A stretch of DNA of 58,503 nucleotides from a virus. The DNA is taken from IMG/VR virus record IMGVR_UViG_3300032562_000025, positions 1 to 58,503 of that record. The stretch is one strand, 5' to 3'. Shown in pieces: positions 15,438-22,180 of the stretch (its first letter is position 1; each line of letters begins with the position of its first letter). The notes below the pieces were generated by a model. The model saw only the letters and a list, made by a program, of their open reading frames with translations, was not told the DNA's origin and ran no database searches. The position numbers and the translations under genes are program-made.

Positions 15438-15637
15438 TTTATATCTCCTTTTTGGTTTATATTCCTCAGGGAATTGCTCCCTTTTAAGGTCTCCTTTTTA
15501 CTTCTTTTCTCCTCAGTGGTAAGGAATAATTCGAGGGAATGTTTCAATAATTCGTCAAGTGTCATGCAACTCCTAACAACATAATCCTTCGCTTTAATAT
15601 ATAAATCAGTATCAATTTTTGCCTGAATGTGTCTCAT
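15434..15637 (-). CDS. Ribbon-helix-helix DNA-binding protein
   Basis: A 67-aa protein. An N-terminal strand (HIQAKIDTDLYIKAKDY) and two helices (CMTLDELLKHSLELFL) match the MetJ/Arc ribbon-helix-helix fold; the C-terminus is a basic tail. A plausible regulator of early transcription and a candidate reader of the operators in this genome. Overlaps the next gene. Confidence 0.6.
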   Translation of the reverse strand: MRHIQAKIDTDLYIKAKDYVVRSCMTLDELLKHSLELFLTTEEKRSKKETLKGSNSLRNINQKGDIK

Positions 15638-15641
15638 TTCT

Positions 15642-15890
15642 TTATCCTTTAAGTGGAGGTATACTAACTGCAGTTATAATTGCATCAAGGGCATCTTCAA
15701 CCGTAATACCACCTTTCATTACATCAGTTAAGATTGACCTTGTATATTCAGTAATATCACTTGTGCAAATACAATCTCCCCACTTACAACTTATTACGCA
15801 AGTATCATTTTTCTCATGGAGTTCCTTATGCTTACATTTTGGTGAGTTACATTTTTCATTGTTTACACATCTAAAACTTTGTCCTTTCAT
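15642..15890 (-). CDS. Cys-rich zinc-binding early protein
   Basis: An 82-aa protein with at least seven Cys in the first half (CVNNEKC, CKHKELHEKNDTC, CKWGDCIC), a likely zinc cluster. The C-terminal half is helical (ILTDVMKGGITVEDALDAI). First gene downstream of the leftward sigma70 promoter at 15935-15963. Function unknown. Confidence 0.55.
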   Translation of the reverse strand: MKGQSFRCVNNEKCNSPKCKHKELHEKNDTCVISCKWGDCICTSDITEYTRSILTDVMKGGITVEDALDAIITAVSIPPLKG

Positions 15891-15934
15891 AAAACCTCCA
15901 TGATTTCATCATTAATCGTTCATTTAATACCCAT

Positions 15935-15963
15935 ATATTATCATAATTCAATGAAGATGTCAA
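15935..15963 (-). promoter_or_regulatory. Sigma70-type promoter, leftward
   Basis: On the minus strand: TTGACA (15963-15958), 17-nt spacer, TAATAT (15940-15935). The -35 is perfect and the -10 matches TATAAT at four of six positions. The spacer begins TCTTCAT and ends TATGA, as in the promoter at 20080-20108, so both may share regulation. Transcription would enter the 15642 gene and run leftward. Confidence 0.7.
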
Positions 15964-16003
15964 TATAAATATTGAAGTTCATGCAATTATATTAAGTTCA
16001 TAA

Positions 16004-16444
16004 TCATAATGGATATAATTTGCATGATAATTCCATTATCTTTTCAATTAATTCCTCCTTACTCATTTCATTTAAGATCATATTACATAATTTGCATCGG
16101 TTGTCAGTTGCATTTAAAACCCTGAATTCTTCTGGCTTAATGGATAAGTGAATCGCAATTAATGCTGTCCTTTCCTCATCCCAAGCCATTTTAAACCATT
16201 GTTCCCTAATGGTGTTACACGTTTTACACTTAATGATTGCAACTAAGTTATACTCCTCAACTGCTTTCTTTTTGGGTGACTTAATAAATGATTTGTTTAT
16301 CTTATTCATTCCTGCCTTAACGATTGCTTCAGGCACAATTCCCAATTTAACTAACAATTCAGCAGTTGCATTTCTCTTATCAATTGGTAAATCGTAAAGG
16401 AGTTGGGTTATCTTGCCTAACTTAATGTCCGTTTTATCACTCAT
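16004..16444 (-). CDS. Zinc-ribbon early protein
   Basis: Start set at 16444 (MSDKTD), 8 nt after AAGGGG. The 146-aa product has a basic helical N-terminal half and a C-terminal half with CKTCN and CKLCN, a two-pair zinc ribbon separated by about 47 residues. Zinc-bridged four-Cys domains of this spacing occur in nucleases and transcription factors, but no catalytic motif is visible. Function unknown. Confidence 0.55.
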   Translation of the reverse strand: MSDKTDIKLGKITQLLYDLPIDKRNATAELLVKLGIVPEAIVKAGMNKINKSFIKSPKKKAVEEYNLVAIIKCKTCNTIREQWFKMAWDEERTALIAIHLSIKPEEFRVLNATDNRCKLCNMILNEMSKEELIEKIMELSCKLYPL

Positions 16445-16456
16445 TTTATTCACCCC

Positions 16457-16798
16457 TTAATTAATTTTAATTCCTAACTTTTTCAAAACATTCATTTCAT
16501 CTTCAGTCAGCCATTTTGAAGTTGATTCCTGTTTTTGAGTTTCCCACTCAGCCCTTCCCAACTCAATAAATTGAGGGCATAAAAATAATCCTATGTTTAG
16601 CGTTAAACCCTTAAACAATGGAAATTTCCTTTCAATGTATTCATGAAACGTATCCTTAATTAATGAATGTGATAGTGTTATTTCTAAGCTCAATGGGCAG
16701 TCACCACCGTAATATTTACGCCCGAAATGGTACTTGTCGCAATTCAGACAAGTGATTAATGAATTATTAAGATTAACGCTTGGAATGTTTGGATTCAT
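16457..16798 (-). CDS. Hypothetical early protein with N-terminal Cys motif
   Basis: A 113-aa protein with CLNCDKYHFGRKYYGGDC near the N-terminus and a hydrophobic central part (GLTLNIGLFLCPQF). The C-terminal LTEDEMNVLKKLGIK resembles that of the 10892 gene (LTDSEKELIKKLGLS), suggesting a shared short domain. Contains a core-only copy of the palindrome at 16708. Function unknown. Confidence 0.5.
   Translation of the reverse strand: MNPNIPSVNLNNSLITCLNCDKYHFGRKYYGGDCPLSLEITLSHSLIKDTFHEYIERKFPLFKGLTLNIGLFLCPQFIELGRAEWETQKQESTSKWLTEDEMNVLKKLGIKIN
16708..16720. repeat. Core-only copy of the dispersed palindrome
   Basis: CGTAATATTTACG matches the 13-bp core exactly but neither conserved tail is present. 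Lies inside the 16457 gene. It may be a degenerate site or a chance match. Confidence 0.5.
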
Positions 16799-16949
16799 TT
16801 TCTTCCTCTCTTTGACTTAAGCACTCACGGATAATTAACTTCCGAATGATTTGGGAATATGATAAGTGTCCGGCAATCTTCCTTAACATTTCAAATTCAT
16901 TCGGCTTTAAGTAAACTGCTGCTTTCATTCGTCCGTTGTAACTGTGCAT
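16773..16949 (-). CDS. Ribbon-helix-helix DNA-binding protein
   Basis: A 58-aa ORF from the ATG at 16949 (GGAGGTTTAAACC upstream) to TAA at 16773. MKAAVYLKPNEFEMLRKIAG followed by SYSQIIRKLIIREC is a typical RHH strand-helix-helix. It overlaps the start of the 16457 gene in another frame, as is common in this operon. A likely transcriptional regulator. Confidence 0.55.
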   Translation of the reverse strand: MHSYNGRMKAAVYLKPNEFEMLRKIAGHLSYSQIIRKLIIRECLSQREEENESKHSKR

Positions 16950-16952
16950 GGT

Positions 16953-17216
16953 TTAAACCTCCAATTTTGGGAAGATATATCCAATTATTTCTTCATCAAT
17001 CAATGGCTGAATTAATTTACCTTCTTCAGCCATAATTAATTGAAATACTGCATCGAATGTAGGTGCAGTTTTATAAATACCCTTATCAAGATAAATTGCA
17101 CACTCAGTTTGTATTTGTTTTTCTCTTCTTATATCTTCATTATAATGATAACTAACCGAAAAATACTTACCAGGAAATTCCTTTCTCATTGCTTCAACAC
17201 ACTCCTTAAATGTCAT
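16953..17216 (-). CDS. Hypothetical early protein
   Basis: An 87-aa, charged protein (MTFKECVEAMRKEFPGKYF at the N-terminus) without recognised motif. Start overlaps the stop of the upstream gene (ATGA) behind GGAGGACAT. Function unknown. Confidence 0.5.
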   Translation of the reverse strand: MTFKECVEAMRKEFPGKYFSVSYHYNEDIRREKQIQTECAIYLDKGIYKTAPTFDAVFQLIMAEEGKLIQPLIDEEIIGYIFPKLEV

Positions 17217-17530
17217 TGGATGTCCTCCTTTTTAATTGGCTCCCATTTTTCAATCTCTTTTAAGATTTCCATCAGATGCCAATAACCACAAAAATCCTTA
17301 GCTGCATCTTCCTTTTCATCCGTCAAATCATTTCCTTTCAACATCTTTTTAAGCTTATCATCCATTCGTAATTTCATTAAGTCTAATGCACTTCCTTTGG
17401 AATAAATGTTGATTGCTTCGAAGGCTGAATTTCCGTAAGCACGGTTTTTCTTAATTAAGAAATTTCCGTATTCAATCATATGCTTCCTTATTAACGATTC
17501 AACTTGTCTTTGTGTTGGTTTCCTTTCCAT
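17213..17530 (-). CDS. Nmad1-like (DUF1599-like) protein
   Basis: A 105-aa helical protein. The pattern KKNRAYGNSAF, then LDLMKLRMDDKLKKML and KEDAAKDFCGYWHLM resembles the nucleotide-modification-associated domain 1 (R/K..YGNS, R..DKL.R, and a late D..GYW), a domain often found next to phage base-modification or nucleotide-metabolism genes. The match is by eye, so the assignment is moderate. Confidence 0.45.
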   Translation of the reverse strand: MERKPTQRQVESLIRKHMIEYGNFLIKKNRAYGNSAFEAINIYSKGSALDLMKLRMDDKLKKMLKGNDLTDEKEDAAKDFCGYWHLMEILKEIEKWEPIKKEDIQ

Positions 17531-17746
17531 GTTTAATCCTCCTTAATTATTTATATTTTATTCATTTTTGCCGGTTTTGGTTTAATTAATCAATGGCAAT
17601 GCCATGCCATTTGACCGGAACATGGTTATTTTCTCGAAAAAATCGAGGTACATGGACAATCATACGCATTTTTGATTTTGCCAATATTAGCCCTCACTAA
17701 GGTTTACATTAATTTCATCCATACCGTAAATTTTACGATACCTCCC
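17531..17746. other. Non-coding gap with one palindrome copy
   Basis: About 215 nt without a convincing gene. Holds the palindrome copy at 17725-17745 and a weak inverted repeat near GGCAATGCCATGCC (17595-17608). I see no clear sigma70 promoter here. Confidence 0.5.
17725..17745 (+). repeat. Dispersed palindrome, type I tail
   Basis: Core CGTAAATTTTACG (17725-17737) plus ATACCTCC; the tail continues CTCATG as at 20253. It lies directly after the stop of the small membrane gene 17747-17833 in the direction of transcription. Confidence 0.9.
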
Positions 17747-17833
17747 TCATGGCAATTTATTCAGTAAAATAACAAACAAAAAACCGAAAATTGGCCAAGC
17801 TAACCATAAGCAAATCACTTCAATAATTTCCAT
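17747..17833 (-). CDS. Very small single-span membrane protein
   Basis: A 28-aa ORF (MEIIEVICLWLAWPIFGF...) consisting almost entirely of one hydrophobic helix. The ATG overlaps the end of the 17820 gene and its stop abuts a palindrome copy. Such mini membrane proteins in early phage operons often target host envelope or protease functions; that is inference. Supported by overlap and hydrophobic pattern only. Confidence 0.4.
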   Translation of the reverse strand: MEIIEVICLWLAWPIFGFLFVILLNKLP

Positions 17834-18026
17834 CACTTCCATAAGTCACCTCATCAATTGGATATTTCTTAATCAAATTCCATGCCCTTCCTTCACTTCC
17901 ACTTTTAATTAATATTTTAATCCTTAAATAAATGGAATAAGGCACGTCCCGATAATGGTATGCTTTTTTATTTGTGTAAATTGTCAACCTTGCTCCGTTT
18001 TCATTATAAGTATATGTTTTTATCAT
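17820..18026 (-). CDS. KTSC-like small protein
   Basis: A 68-aa protein: GARLTIYTNKKAYHYRDVPYSIYLRIK and a C-terminal SGSEGRAWNLIKKYPI resemble the KTSC domain (strand, Y-x-Y-x-x-VP, helix, SxG..N..I). KTSC domains are found in lysyl-tRNA synthetase and phage proteins with unclear role. Moderate visual match. Confidence 0.45.
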   Translation of the reverse strand: MIKTYTYNENGARLTIYTNKKAYHYRDVPYSIYLRIKILIKSGSEGRAWNLIKKYPIDEVTYGSDGNY

Positions 18027-18036
18027 TATTCATTCC

Positions 18037-18264
18037 TCAGCATAACGGACATTCGTCAAAATCTTGCTTTCCGTGAATTGGGCAGTCGTATCCTTCTTCC
18101 TCGTCCTTATCTGCATAATATTTTCTATCTGCTTCAATATAAACTCTCCAATCTTCATCCGTTTCCGTTTCCATTTCTATTTCCAATTCCCGCTCAGGAT
18201 CATATTCAGGAAATTCATCCAATTTATCCTCATTCTTAAATGTTTTAAGTGATATTATTGTCAT
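18037..18264 (-). CDS. Highly acidic protein with C-terminal zinc motif
   Basis: A 75-aa protein dominated by Glu and Asp (ERELEIEMETETDEDW) with a C-terminal CPIHGKQDFDECPLC, a short zinc knuckle. Acidic mini proteins of early phage operons can mimic DNA, but nothing here proves that. RBS AAAGGAG. Confidence 0.5.
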   Translation of the reverse strand: MTIISLKTFKNEDKLDEFPEYDPERELEIEMETETDEDWRVYIEADRKYYADKDEEEGYDCPIHGKQDFDECPLC

Positions 18265-18291
18265 TTTATTCTCCTTTCAAATAAAATTCAT

Positions 18292-18378
18292 TTATCGAAT
18301 AAATTCAAGCCATAAATAATATCCTGCAATTATCCAAGATACAATTGCAATTATTATTGACCAAAATATTATCTTCAT
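18292..18378 (-). CDS. Very small single-span membrane protein behind leader element B
   Basis: A 28-aa ORF from the ATG at 18378 (GAGGTTAATTAAA upstream) to TAA at 18292. The sequence KIIFWSIIIAIVSWIIAGYY is one membrane helix. Its mRNA leader is the structured element at 18399-18482, an elaborate leader for so small a gene. Function unknown. Confidence 0.45.
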   Translation of the reverse strand: MKIIFWSIIIAIVSWIIAGYYLWLEFIR

Positions 18379-18398
18379 TTTAATTAACCTCAATTTGA

Positions 18399-18482
18399 AT
18401 TCACGACTTAAGACAAATTTAAACATTTCCTTGCTCAAGGGAAGACCATACGTACGTTTTTATTTTTGCTTAAGCCGTGAAT
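18399..18482 (-). ncRNA. Structured 5' leader element B
   Basis: ATTCACGACTTAAG (18399-18412) pairs with CTTAAGCCGTGAAT (18469-18482), 14 positions with one mismatch (G·U-type in one orientation). The enclosed 28 nt at 18426-18453 repeats the core of element A (4895-4922) with three differences. An internal hairpin CCTTG-CT-CAAGG and a TACGTA palindrome are visible. Lies between the XRE regulator and an 87-bp membrane-protein gene whose ribosome site follows within about 10 nt. Confidence 0.6.
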
Positions 18483-18487
18483 TTCAT

Positions 18488-18706
18488 TTAAACTTCCTCA
18501 ACAATGATTTTAATTTTCCTTGCAAGTAACATTCCAACAGTTGTTTTCAATGCAATTGCAATATTTTCAAGCATGAACAACGAACATTCCTTTTTGCACC
18601 GCTCAACTTCATTAATATGGGTAACGGAAATTCCAACATTAATTGCAAGTTGTTGTTGGGTTAATCCATTCATTGTCCTGAATATTTTAATATTATTCCT
18701 TACCAT
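18488..18706 (-). CDS. XRE-family (Cro/CI-like) transcriptional regulator
   Basis: A 72-aa, single-domain HTH_3 protein: IFRTMNGLTQQQLAINVGIS (recognition helix region VTHINEVERCKK) and the ENIAIAL hydrophobic helix. The size fits a Cro-like repressor with no oligomerisation domain. A natural candidate to bind the operator-like repeats of the divergent hub 1.3 kb upstream. Confidence 0.8.
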   Translation of the reverse strand: MVRNNIKIFRTMNGLTQQQLAINVGISVTHINEVERCKKECSLFMLENIAIALKTTVGMLLARKIKIIVEEV

Positions 18707-18728
18707 TATTTCACCAATTCCTTAATTT

Positions 18729-19007
18729 TTAAAACCGATACATTTTAAATGCTTCGTCAGTGCATGGAACTAACTTACGAATTGATTCACGATTGAATAC
18801 CTTATCTCCCATTCGTGAAATTTCAGTATATGAATATGTATCCCAAAGGATATAAATTGTCCAGTCATGAATTTGTCCACGAACGGCAACCCATCTTAAT
18901 TGTTTACCCGTATTACACATATTTATTCCTTCAGGTGAATCAGTTACGATTCCCGTTGCAAAGTGACAATGTTCAGGCATTGCTTGTAACATTTCAATGT
19001 CAAGCAT
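18729..19007 (-). CDS. Hypothetical early protein
   Basis: A 92-aa beta-rich protein (LRWVAVRGQIHDWTIYILWD) with several Cys and His but no clear zinc pattern. Start behind GAGGTGAAAA. Possibly a small phage-specific fold; no family identified. Confidence 0.5.
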   Translation of the reverse strand: MLDIEMLQAMPEHCHFATGIVTDSPEGINMCNTGKQLRWVAVRGQIHDWTIYILWDTYSYTEISRMGDKVFNRESIRKLVPCTDEAFKMYRF

Positions 19008-19015
19008 TTTTCACC

Positions 19016-19177
19016 TCATTTTAAATTTATTTTATTCAACTCATCCTTTTTGCAGTGTTTAGCCATATTCTTATCACAAAACTTTTCCCAAGTGCATAAT
19101 GCACAACTTGTTTTTAAAATTAATGATTTTGGTAATTCATTATGCTTCGACTTCATTTCATTCCAGGTCATACACAT
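19016..19177 (-). CDS. Small Cys-rich protein
   Basis: A 53-aa ORF from the ATG at 19177 (AAGGGGATAAATC upstream) to TGA at 19016. Contains CALCTWEKFCDK and a later HC, possibly a zinc site. Helical, Lys-rich. Function unknown. Confidence 0.5.
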   Translation of the reverse strand: MCMTWNEMKSKHNELPKSLILKTSCALCTWEKFCDKNMAKHCKKDELNKINLK

Positions 19178-19199
19178 GATTTATCCCCTTAATTTGAAT

Positions 19200-19448
19200 T
19201 TATTTGTTTACTGATTTTGATTTAGCCATAGGATAAATAATCATATCCAATGATTTCACTCGGCAAACATTCCCAACTGAACAATTCATTACTTCATTTC
19301 TTGCCATTGAAATCAATGATTTTGTTTGTTGTTGACTTCGGTAATATCCGAATGAATACGCTCCATAAATTATGAAGTAAATAACCGATATTAATAATAA
19401 GCCCCATTTAATTCCATTCACAATCTTAATCCTTTTTTCAGTTTTCAT
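19200..19448 (-). CDS. Small membrane protein
   Basis: Start set at 19448 (MKTEKRIK), with GAGGTGGATTGAA upstream; longer starts at 19529 overlap the preceding gene entirely. The 82-aa product has a basic N-terminus, one hydrophobic segment (WGLLLISVIYFIIYGAYSFGYY) and a soluble tail with two Cys (NCSVGNVC). Function unknown. Confidence 0.55.
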   Translation of the reverse strand: MKTEKRIKIVNGIKWGLLLISVIYFIIYGAYSFGYYRSQQQTKSLISMARNEVMNCSVGNVCRVKSLDMIIYPMAKSKSVNK

Positions 19449-19449
19449 T

Positions 19450-19758
19450 TCAATCCACCTCATTAATGAATTTTGAGTAATGTCCGTGACAAATATCATA
19501 TGCCAAGGCATGAAGAATGTCCTTATCATTTGACGTTAATCGGCTTGCAAATGTTGGGCTTAATAAATCCAAAAGAAATTGATTGAAGTAAAAATAATCG
19601 TTTTTGAGATCCTGAATGTGATATTGAGTTGGTTTGCTTAATTGAGACAATAAATCGAAGGCGGTTGAATACGTAATTAAGCGATGAAAACGTACCTGAA
19701 TATCATTTTCATTCAACTTCTCAATTACTTTTGAAGATGTAAAATTTGACCATTTCAT
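19450..19758 (-). CDS. Hypothetical early protein
   Basis: A 102-aa helical protein rich in aromatic residues (LKNDYFYFNQFLLDLLSP). Overlaps the first gene of the operon by ATGA. No recognised domain. Confidence 0.5.
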   Translation of the reverse strand: MKWSNFTSSKVIEKLNENDIQVRFHRLITYSTAFDLLSQLSKPTQYHIQDLKNDYFYFNQFLLDLLSPTFASRLTSNDKDILHALAYDICHGHYSKFINEVD

Positions 19759-20012
19759 AAGTTCACCTGATTTGCAAATGTTTTAAGTACATTTCGAATG
19801 TCCTTCGCATTAATGTTTCTCCAATGTGTAATGTTATTTAAGATATACAAACACTGAATTTTCAATTCATGCCCTTCCATATTTAATGCCGCCTTGCAAT
19901 AATTCACGGCATAATTAAGGGAGGTTGAGTAAGAATTAATATCGGCCAAAATTTGCTTAATACATTTCCTGACATCGTCTTCACTGATTTTGATTTGAGT
20001 TGATTTTTTCAT
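19755..20012 (-). CDS. First gene of the leftward early operon, hypothetical
   Basis: An 85-aa helical protein (KISEDDVRKCIKQILADINSY). It is the promoter-proximal gene of the main leftward operon, 70 nt downstream of the sigma70 promoter at 20080-20108, a position where phages often place host-takeover or regulatory factors. No motif recognised. Confidence 0.55.
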   Translation of the reverse strand: MKKSTQIKISEDDVRKCIKQILADINSYSTSLNYAVNYCKAALNMEGHELKIQCLYILNNITHWRNINAKDIRNVLKTFANQVNL

Positions 20013-20079
20013 TTCGTTCCCCTTTGTGTTTAAATTTTAAACCATTTTCATTAAAAACCATCATTGTATTCATGTATTA

Positions 20080-20108
20080 AATATATCATACAACCATGAA
20101 GATGTCAA
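20080..20108 (-). promoter_or_regulatory. Sigma70-type promoter of the leftward early operon
   Basis: Minus strand: TTGACA (20108-20103), 17-nt spacer, TATATT (20085-20080). Same spacer start (TCTTCAT) and TATGA before the -10 as the promoter at 15935. Starts the long leftward block at 20012. Confidence 0.75.
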
Positions 20109-20174
20109 TGTAATTATTAAGGTTTTGAAATGTTTATTCAGCGTGTTTTATTTAATTAAACGTCAATTTTGCAA

Positions 20175-20223
20175 TGGACAAAACCAAACATCAAACATTA
20201 TTAAACCAATTGTCCATTGTCCA
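20175..20223. promoter_or_regulatory. Left cluster of TTGTCCA operator-like sites
   Basis: TGGACAA at 20175-20181, then TTGTCCA at 20210-20216 and immediately again at 20217-20223. They lie between the leftward promoter and the AT-rich centre. The mirror-image pair is at 20570-20583. Confidence 0.55.
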
Positions 20224-20227
20224 TCAT
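20207..20227 (+). repeat. Left arm of a 21-bp perfect inverted repeat
   Basis: The 21 bases at 20207-20227 are the exact reverse complement of 20566-20586. Spacing between arms is about 338 bp. Each arm holds two tandem TTGTCCA sites. Confidence 0.9.
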
Positions 20228-20252
20228 TCGATTATATTTTAATAAATGGCAT

Positions 20253-20273
20253 CGTAAAAATTACGCTACCTCC
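20253..20273 (+). repeat. Dispersed palindrome, type I tail (hub, left)
   Basis: Core CGTAAAAATTACG (20253-20265), then CTACCTCC; continues CTCATGA. Points towards the AT-rich centre and faces the opposite copy at 20520-20540. Confidence 0.9.
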
Positions 20274-20519
20274 CTCATGACTTTACTTACTATTTATTAA
20301 GCATTTTTCCTTTTAAGCTTATCTTTTCTTAAGTGTTTTCTTTTTAACTCCTTAGTTATCATTATGACCTCTTACCTTTTTGTTATATAATATTATATAT
20401 ATATATACATATATATTAAAATGTAAAACAAATGTAATAACAATAATAACAAATTAAAACAATACAATAAATAAACAATAAACACTTAAAAGTATAACTA
20501 AGTAAAATCATGAATCAAT

Positions 20520-20540
20520 GGAGGTAACGTAATATTTACG
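20520..20540 (-). repeat. Dispersed palindrome, type I tail (hub, right)
   Basis: Plus strand GGAGGTA-A-CGTAATATTTACG; in minus orientation core plus TTACCTCC. Inverted relative to the 20253 copy, so the pair frames the AT-rich centre symmetrically. Confidence 0.9.
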
Positions 20541-20565
20541 ACATCAATTATCAATATATTTTGCC

Positions 20566-20586
20566 ATGATGGACAATGGACAATTG
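20566..20586 (-). repeat. Right arm of the 21-bp perfect inverted repeat
   Basis: Exact reverse complement of 20207-20227. Carries two tandem TGGACAA sites (20570-20576 and 20577-20583). Confidence 0.9.
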
Positions 20587-20604
20587 CAAATTGCACGTTT
20601 GACG

Positions 20605-20625
20605 TTCAATGTTCAACGTTCAACG
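20605..20625 (+). repeat. Three tandem 7-bp TTCAAYG repeats
   Basis: TTCAATG, TTCAACG, TTCAACG in tandem, 40 bp upstream of the -35 of the rightward promoter. An activator or repressor site is likely by position. Confidence 0.6.
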
Positions 20626-20664
20626 TTTGGCCTTAAAATACTCAACCATAACTTAAGAATCAAA

Positions 20665-20693
20665 TTGACAGTACCCTTAATCCATGTTATAAT
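20665..20693 (+). promoter_or_regulatory. Perfect consensus sigma70 promoter, rightward
   Basis: TTGACA (20665-20670), 17-nt spacer, TATAAT (20688-20693): all twelve consensus bases match. Expected start about 20700, giving a ~45-nt leader before the ATG at 20745. Confidence 0.85.
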
Positions 20694-20744
20694 TAAACCA
20701 TAATTAAATCATAATTAAATCATTTAAAAATGGAGGTTTTTAAA

Positions 20745-21509
20745 ATGAATAAGGAAAAAGCTGATAGTTTATTTCAGGAAGTATTAATGGATTGTAAAGT
20801 AGGTCAAAAACGTTATATTGTATATGAAAAACGCTCCGAAGGTGAATCGGCAAGGTTAATGTTAAACCGTGTTAAGGATTTATATGGTAAAAGGAATCCT
20901 TGGCGTCAACTTGAAATTGAAATATATTCAGATACATTAATGGTTAATGGAGTTGAAAAGAAATTCATAATTATTGAAAAGGTTGATCCATTACACCCAA
21001 AGGTTAATTATGAAGTTTTTAAAGAAGATGAAAACGGTAATTTAGTTCCTTGGGTGGATAAAAACGCATACCTTCCCATTATTCGGCAGATTAAGCAATG
21101 GCAACAAGTCAATCCGGCTTCAGGTTATAATGAAATGTTTATTGATTTTAATATGAAATCTTGGGAAAGTGAGCAACGTGATTTATTTACAAAGGTATAC
21201 AATGAATTAAATAAAAATGTTGAGTATAAAATGGAATTTGAAATCCCATTATCAACTTCATTACCAATAAACCCACCAATTCCAACAATTCAAGGTGAAC
21301 AAAACAAAGATGAAATTTTAATGGAATTGAGTCATAAATGGCGTAGGCAATCAAGGGTATATTTGCAAGTTGATAATCCCGATTGCACGTTGGATGATTT
21401 CATTAACATAATGACAATAAATCCATTTACAAAGGAATTGAAAACGGACATCACCAATGATGATATTGAAGTTTTACGGATGTTATACGATGAAATGGCA
21501 GTTAAATAA
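20745..21509 (+). CDS. Hypothetical protein expressed from the strongest promoter
   Basis: Start set at 20745 (MNKEKADSLF) since the upstream ATG at 20730 is part of the ATGGAGG ribosome-site context. The 254-aa product has an N-terminal mixed alpha/beta part (VGQKRYIVYEKRSEGESARLM), a Pro-rich linker (INPPIPTIQGEQ) and a helical acidic C-terminus. It is a monocistronic unit between a perfect promoter and a terminator, suggesting high early expression or a role in replication or regulation. No family recognised. Confidence 0.6.
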   Translation: MNKEKADSLFQEVLMDCKVGQKRYIVYEKRSEGESARLMLNRVKDLYGKRNPWRQLEIEIYSDTLMVNGVEKKFIIIEKVDPLHPKVNYEVFKEDENGNLVPWVDKNAYLPIIRQIKQWQQVNPASGYNEMFIDFNMKSWESEQRDLFTKVYNELNKNVEYKMEFEIPLSTSLPINPPIPTIQGEQNKDEILMELSHKWRRQSRVYLQVDNPDCTLDDFINIMTINPFTKELKTDITNDDIEVLRMLYDEMAVK

Positions 21510-21544
21510 TTCATGAAATGAATTGGTTTACCGATTGAAGTGAA

Positions 21545-21580
21545 AACATGGTATGACCATAATTTAAGCCATACCATGTT
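21545..21580. terminator. Bidirectional rho-independent terminator
   Basis: AACATGGTATG (21545-21555) pairs perfectly with CATACCATGTT (21570-21580), 11 bp, 14-nt loop. Followed by TTTG-TTT on the plus strand and TTTTC on the minus strand, between convergent genes ending at 21509 and 21603. Confidence 0.8.
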
Positions 21581-21602
21581 TTTGTTTAAACCGTTTACGA
21601 AT

Positions 21603-22061
21603 TTATTCGTGGTTATTTTCCCCGTCCTCAAGGGCCAAAATATCCAATTGTTTTGCCGTAAATTTGTACGAAAACAATCCGCCATTGACGGCAGTCCGTA
21701 ACATAATCAACCGTTCAACATCTTCAATTAAATTCAGCGTTTTTATTGTAACCGCAGGTGATTTATCGGTTTTCTCCCGCTCCACGTGGTGACCTTCATT
21801 AATTGCTTCCATTGTTTTCATCATGCCAACGCTCCGTTGCTCAGCGGTGAACCCCGCCTTGATTGTTAATCCCGCAACGGAATCAATAACAACATTCCGC
21901 GCTCCGATCAGGGCAAGACGTTTGAATAATTCATGGTTTTTGTCAAGGGTTAATATCCGTTTGATTCCCCCTGCCATAAATGACATCTCAGCCGTGTTGT
22001 AACTTGCTGATTCTTTTGCCCGCTTCCAATTTTCCGTTGTTTCTGTGTTTTCAATTGTCAT
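21603..22061 (-). CDS. Hypothetical protein next to the iteron-like region
   Basis: A 152-aa protein. The middle segment NVVIDSVAGLTIKAGFTAEQRS and a late helical DVERLIMLRTAVNGGLFS are distinctive, but no family is recognised. The base composition is richer in GC than its neighbours. It is a single leftward gene whose upstream region is the repeat-rich control region at 22088-22476, so it may be the factor that acts there; that is inference. RBS AAGGGG. Confidence 0.55.
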   Translation of the reverse strand: MTIENTETTENWKRAKESASYNTAEMSFMAGGIKRILTLDKNHELFKRLALIGARNVVIDSVAGLTIKAGFTAEQRSVGMMKTMEAINEGHHVEREKTDKSPAVTIKTLNLIEDVERLIMLRTAVNGGLFSYKFTAKQLDILALEDGENNHE

Positions 22062-22087
22062 AATGATACCCCTTGATAATGAATTTA

Positions 22088-22109
22088 CCGTCAGGCGTGC
22101 GCCGTCAGG
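22088..22109 (+). repeat. Direct repeat CCGTCAGG around a GGCG/CGCC palindrome
   Basis: CCGTCAGG at 22088-22095 and 22102-22109, with GGCGTGCGCC between and overlapping. Just upstream of the 21603 gene on its coding strand; operator-like. Confidence 0.55.
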
Positions 22110-22180
22110 ATTGTTGCCAATTTTGATGATTTTGCTTCATGTATTTAATACTGCAATCGCCGTGCCACAATTGTAACGTG

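Larger units (their letters stand above)
20013..20744. other. Non-coding divergent control hub, candidate replication origin
   Basis: 730 nt without a gene. In order: leftward promoter (20080-20108), outer arm CGTCAA (20161), TTGTCCA motifs, 21-bp inverted repeat arm (20207-20227), palindrome copy (20253), an AT-rich centre with TATATA tracts (about 20385-20420) that is T-rich on the left and A-rich on the right, palindrome copy in opposite orientation (20520), second inverted-repeat arm (20566-20586), TTGACG (20599-20604), tandem TTCAAYG (20605-20625) and a rightward promoter (20665-20693). The symmetry and AT-rich centre suggest an origin plus switch. Confidence 0.6.

Noticed and set aside
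18399-18482. CRISPR-like or tRNA-like origin of the structured leaders
   Set aside because: No repeat-spacer array, no TPsiC or anticodon arms; the two related leaders are single copies at different loci.
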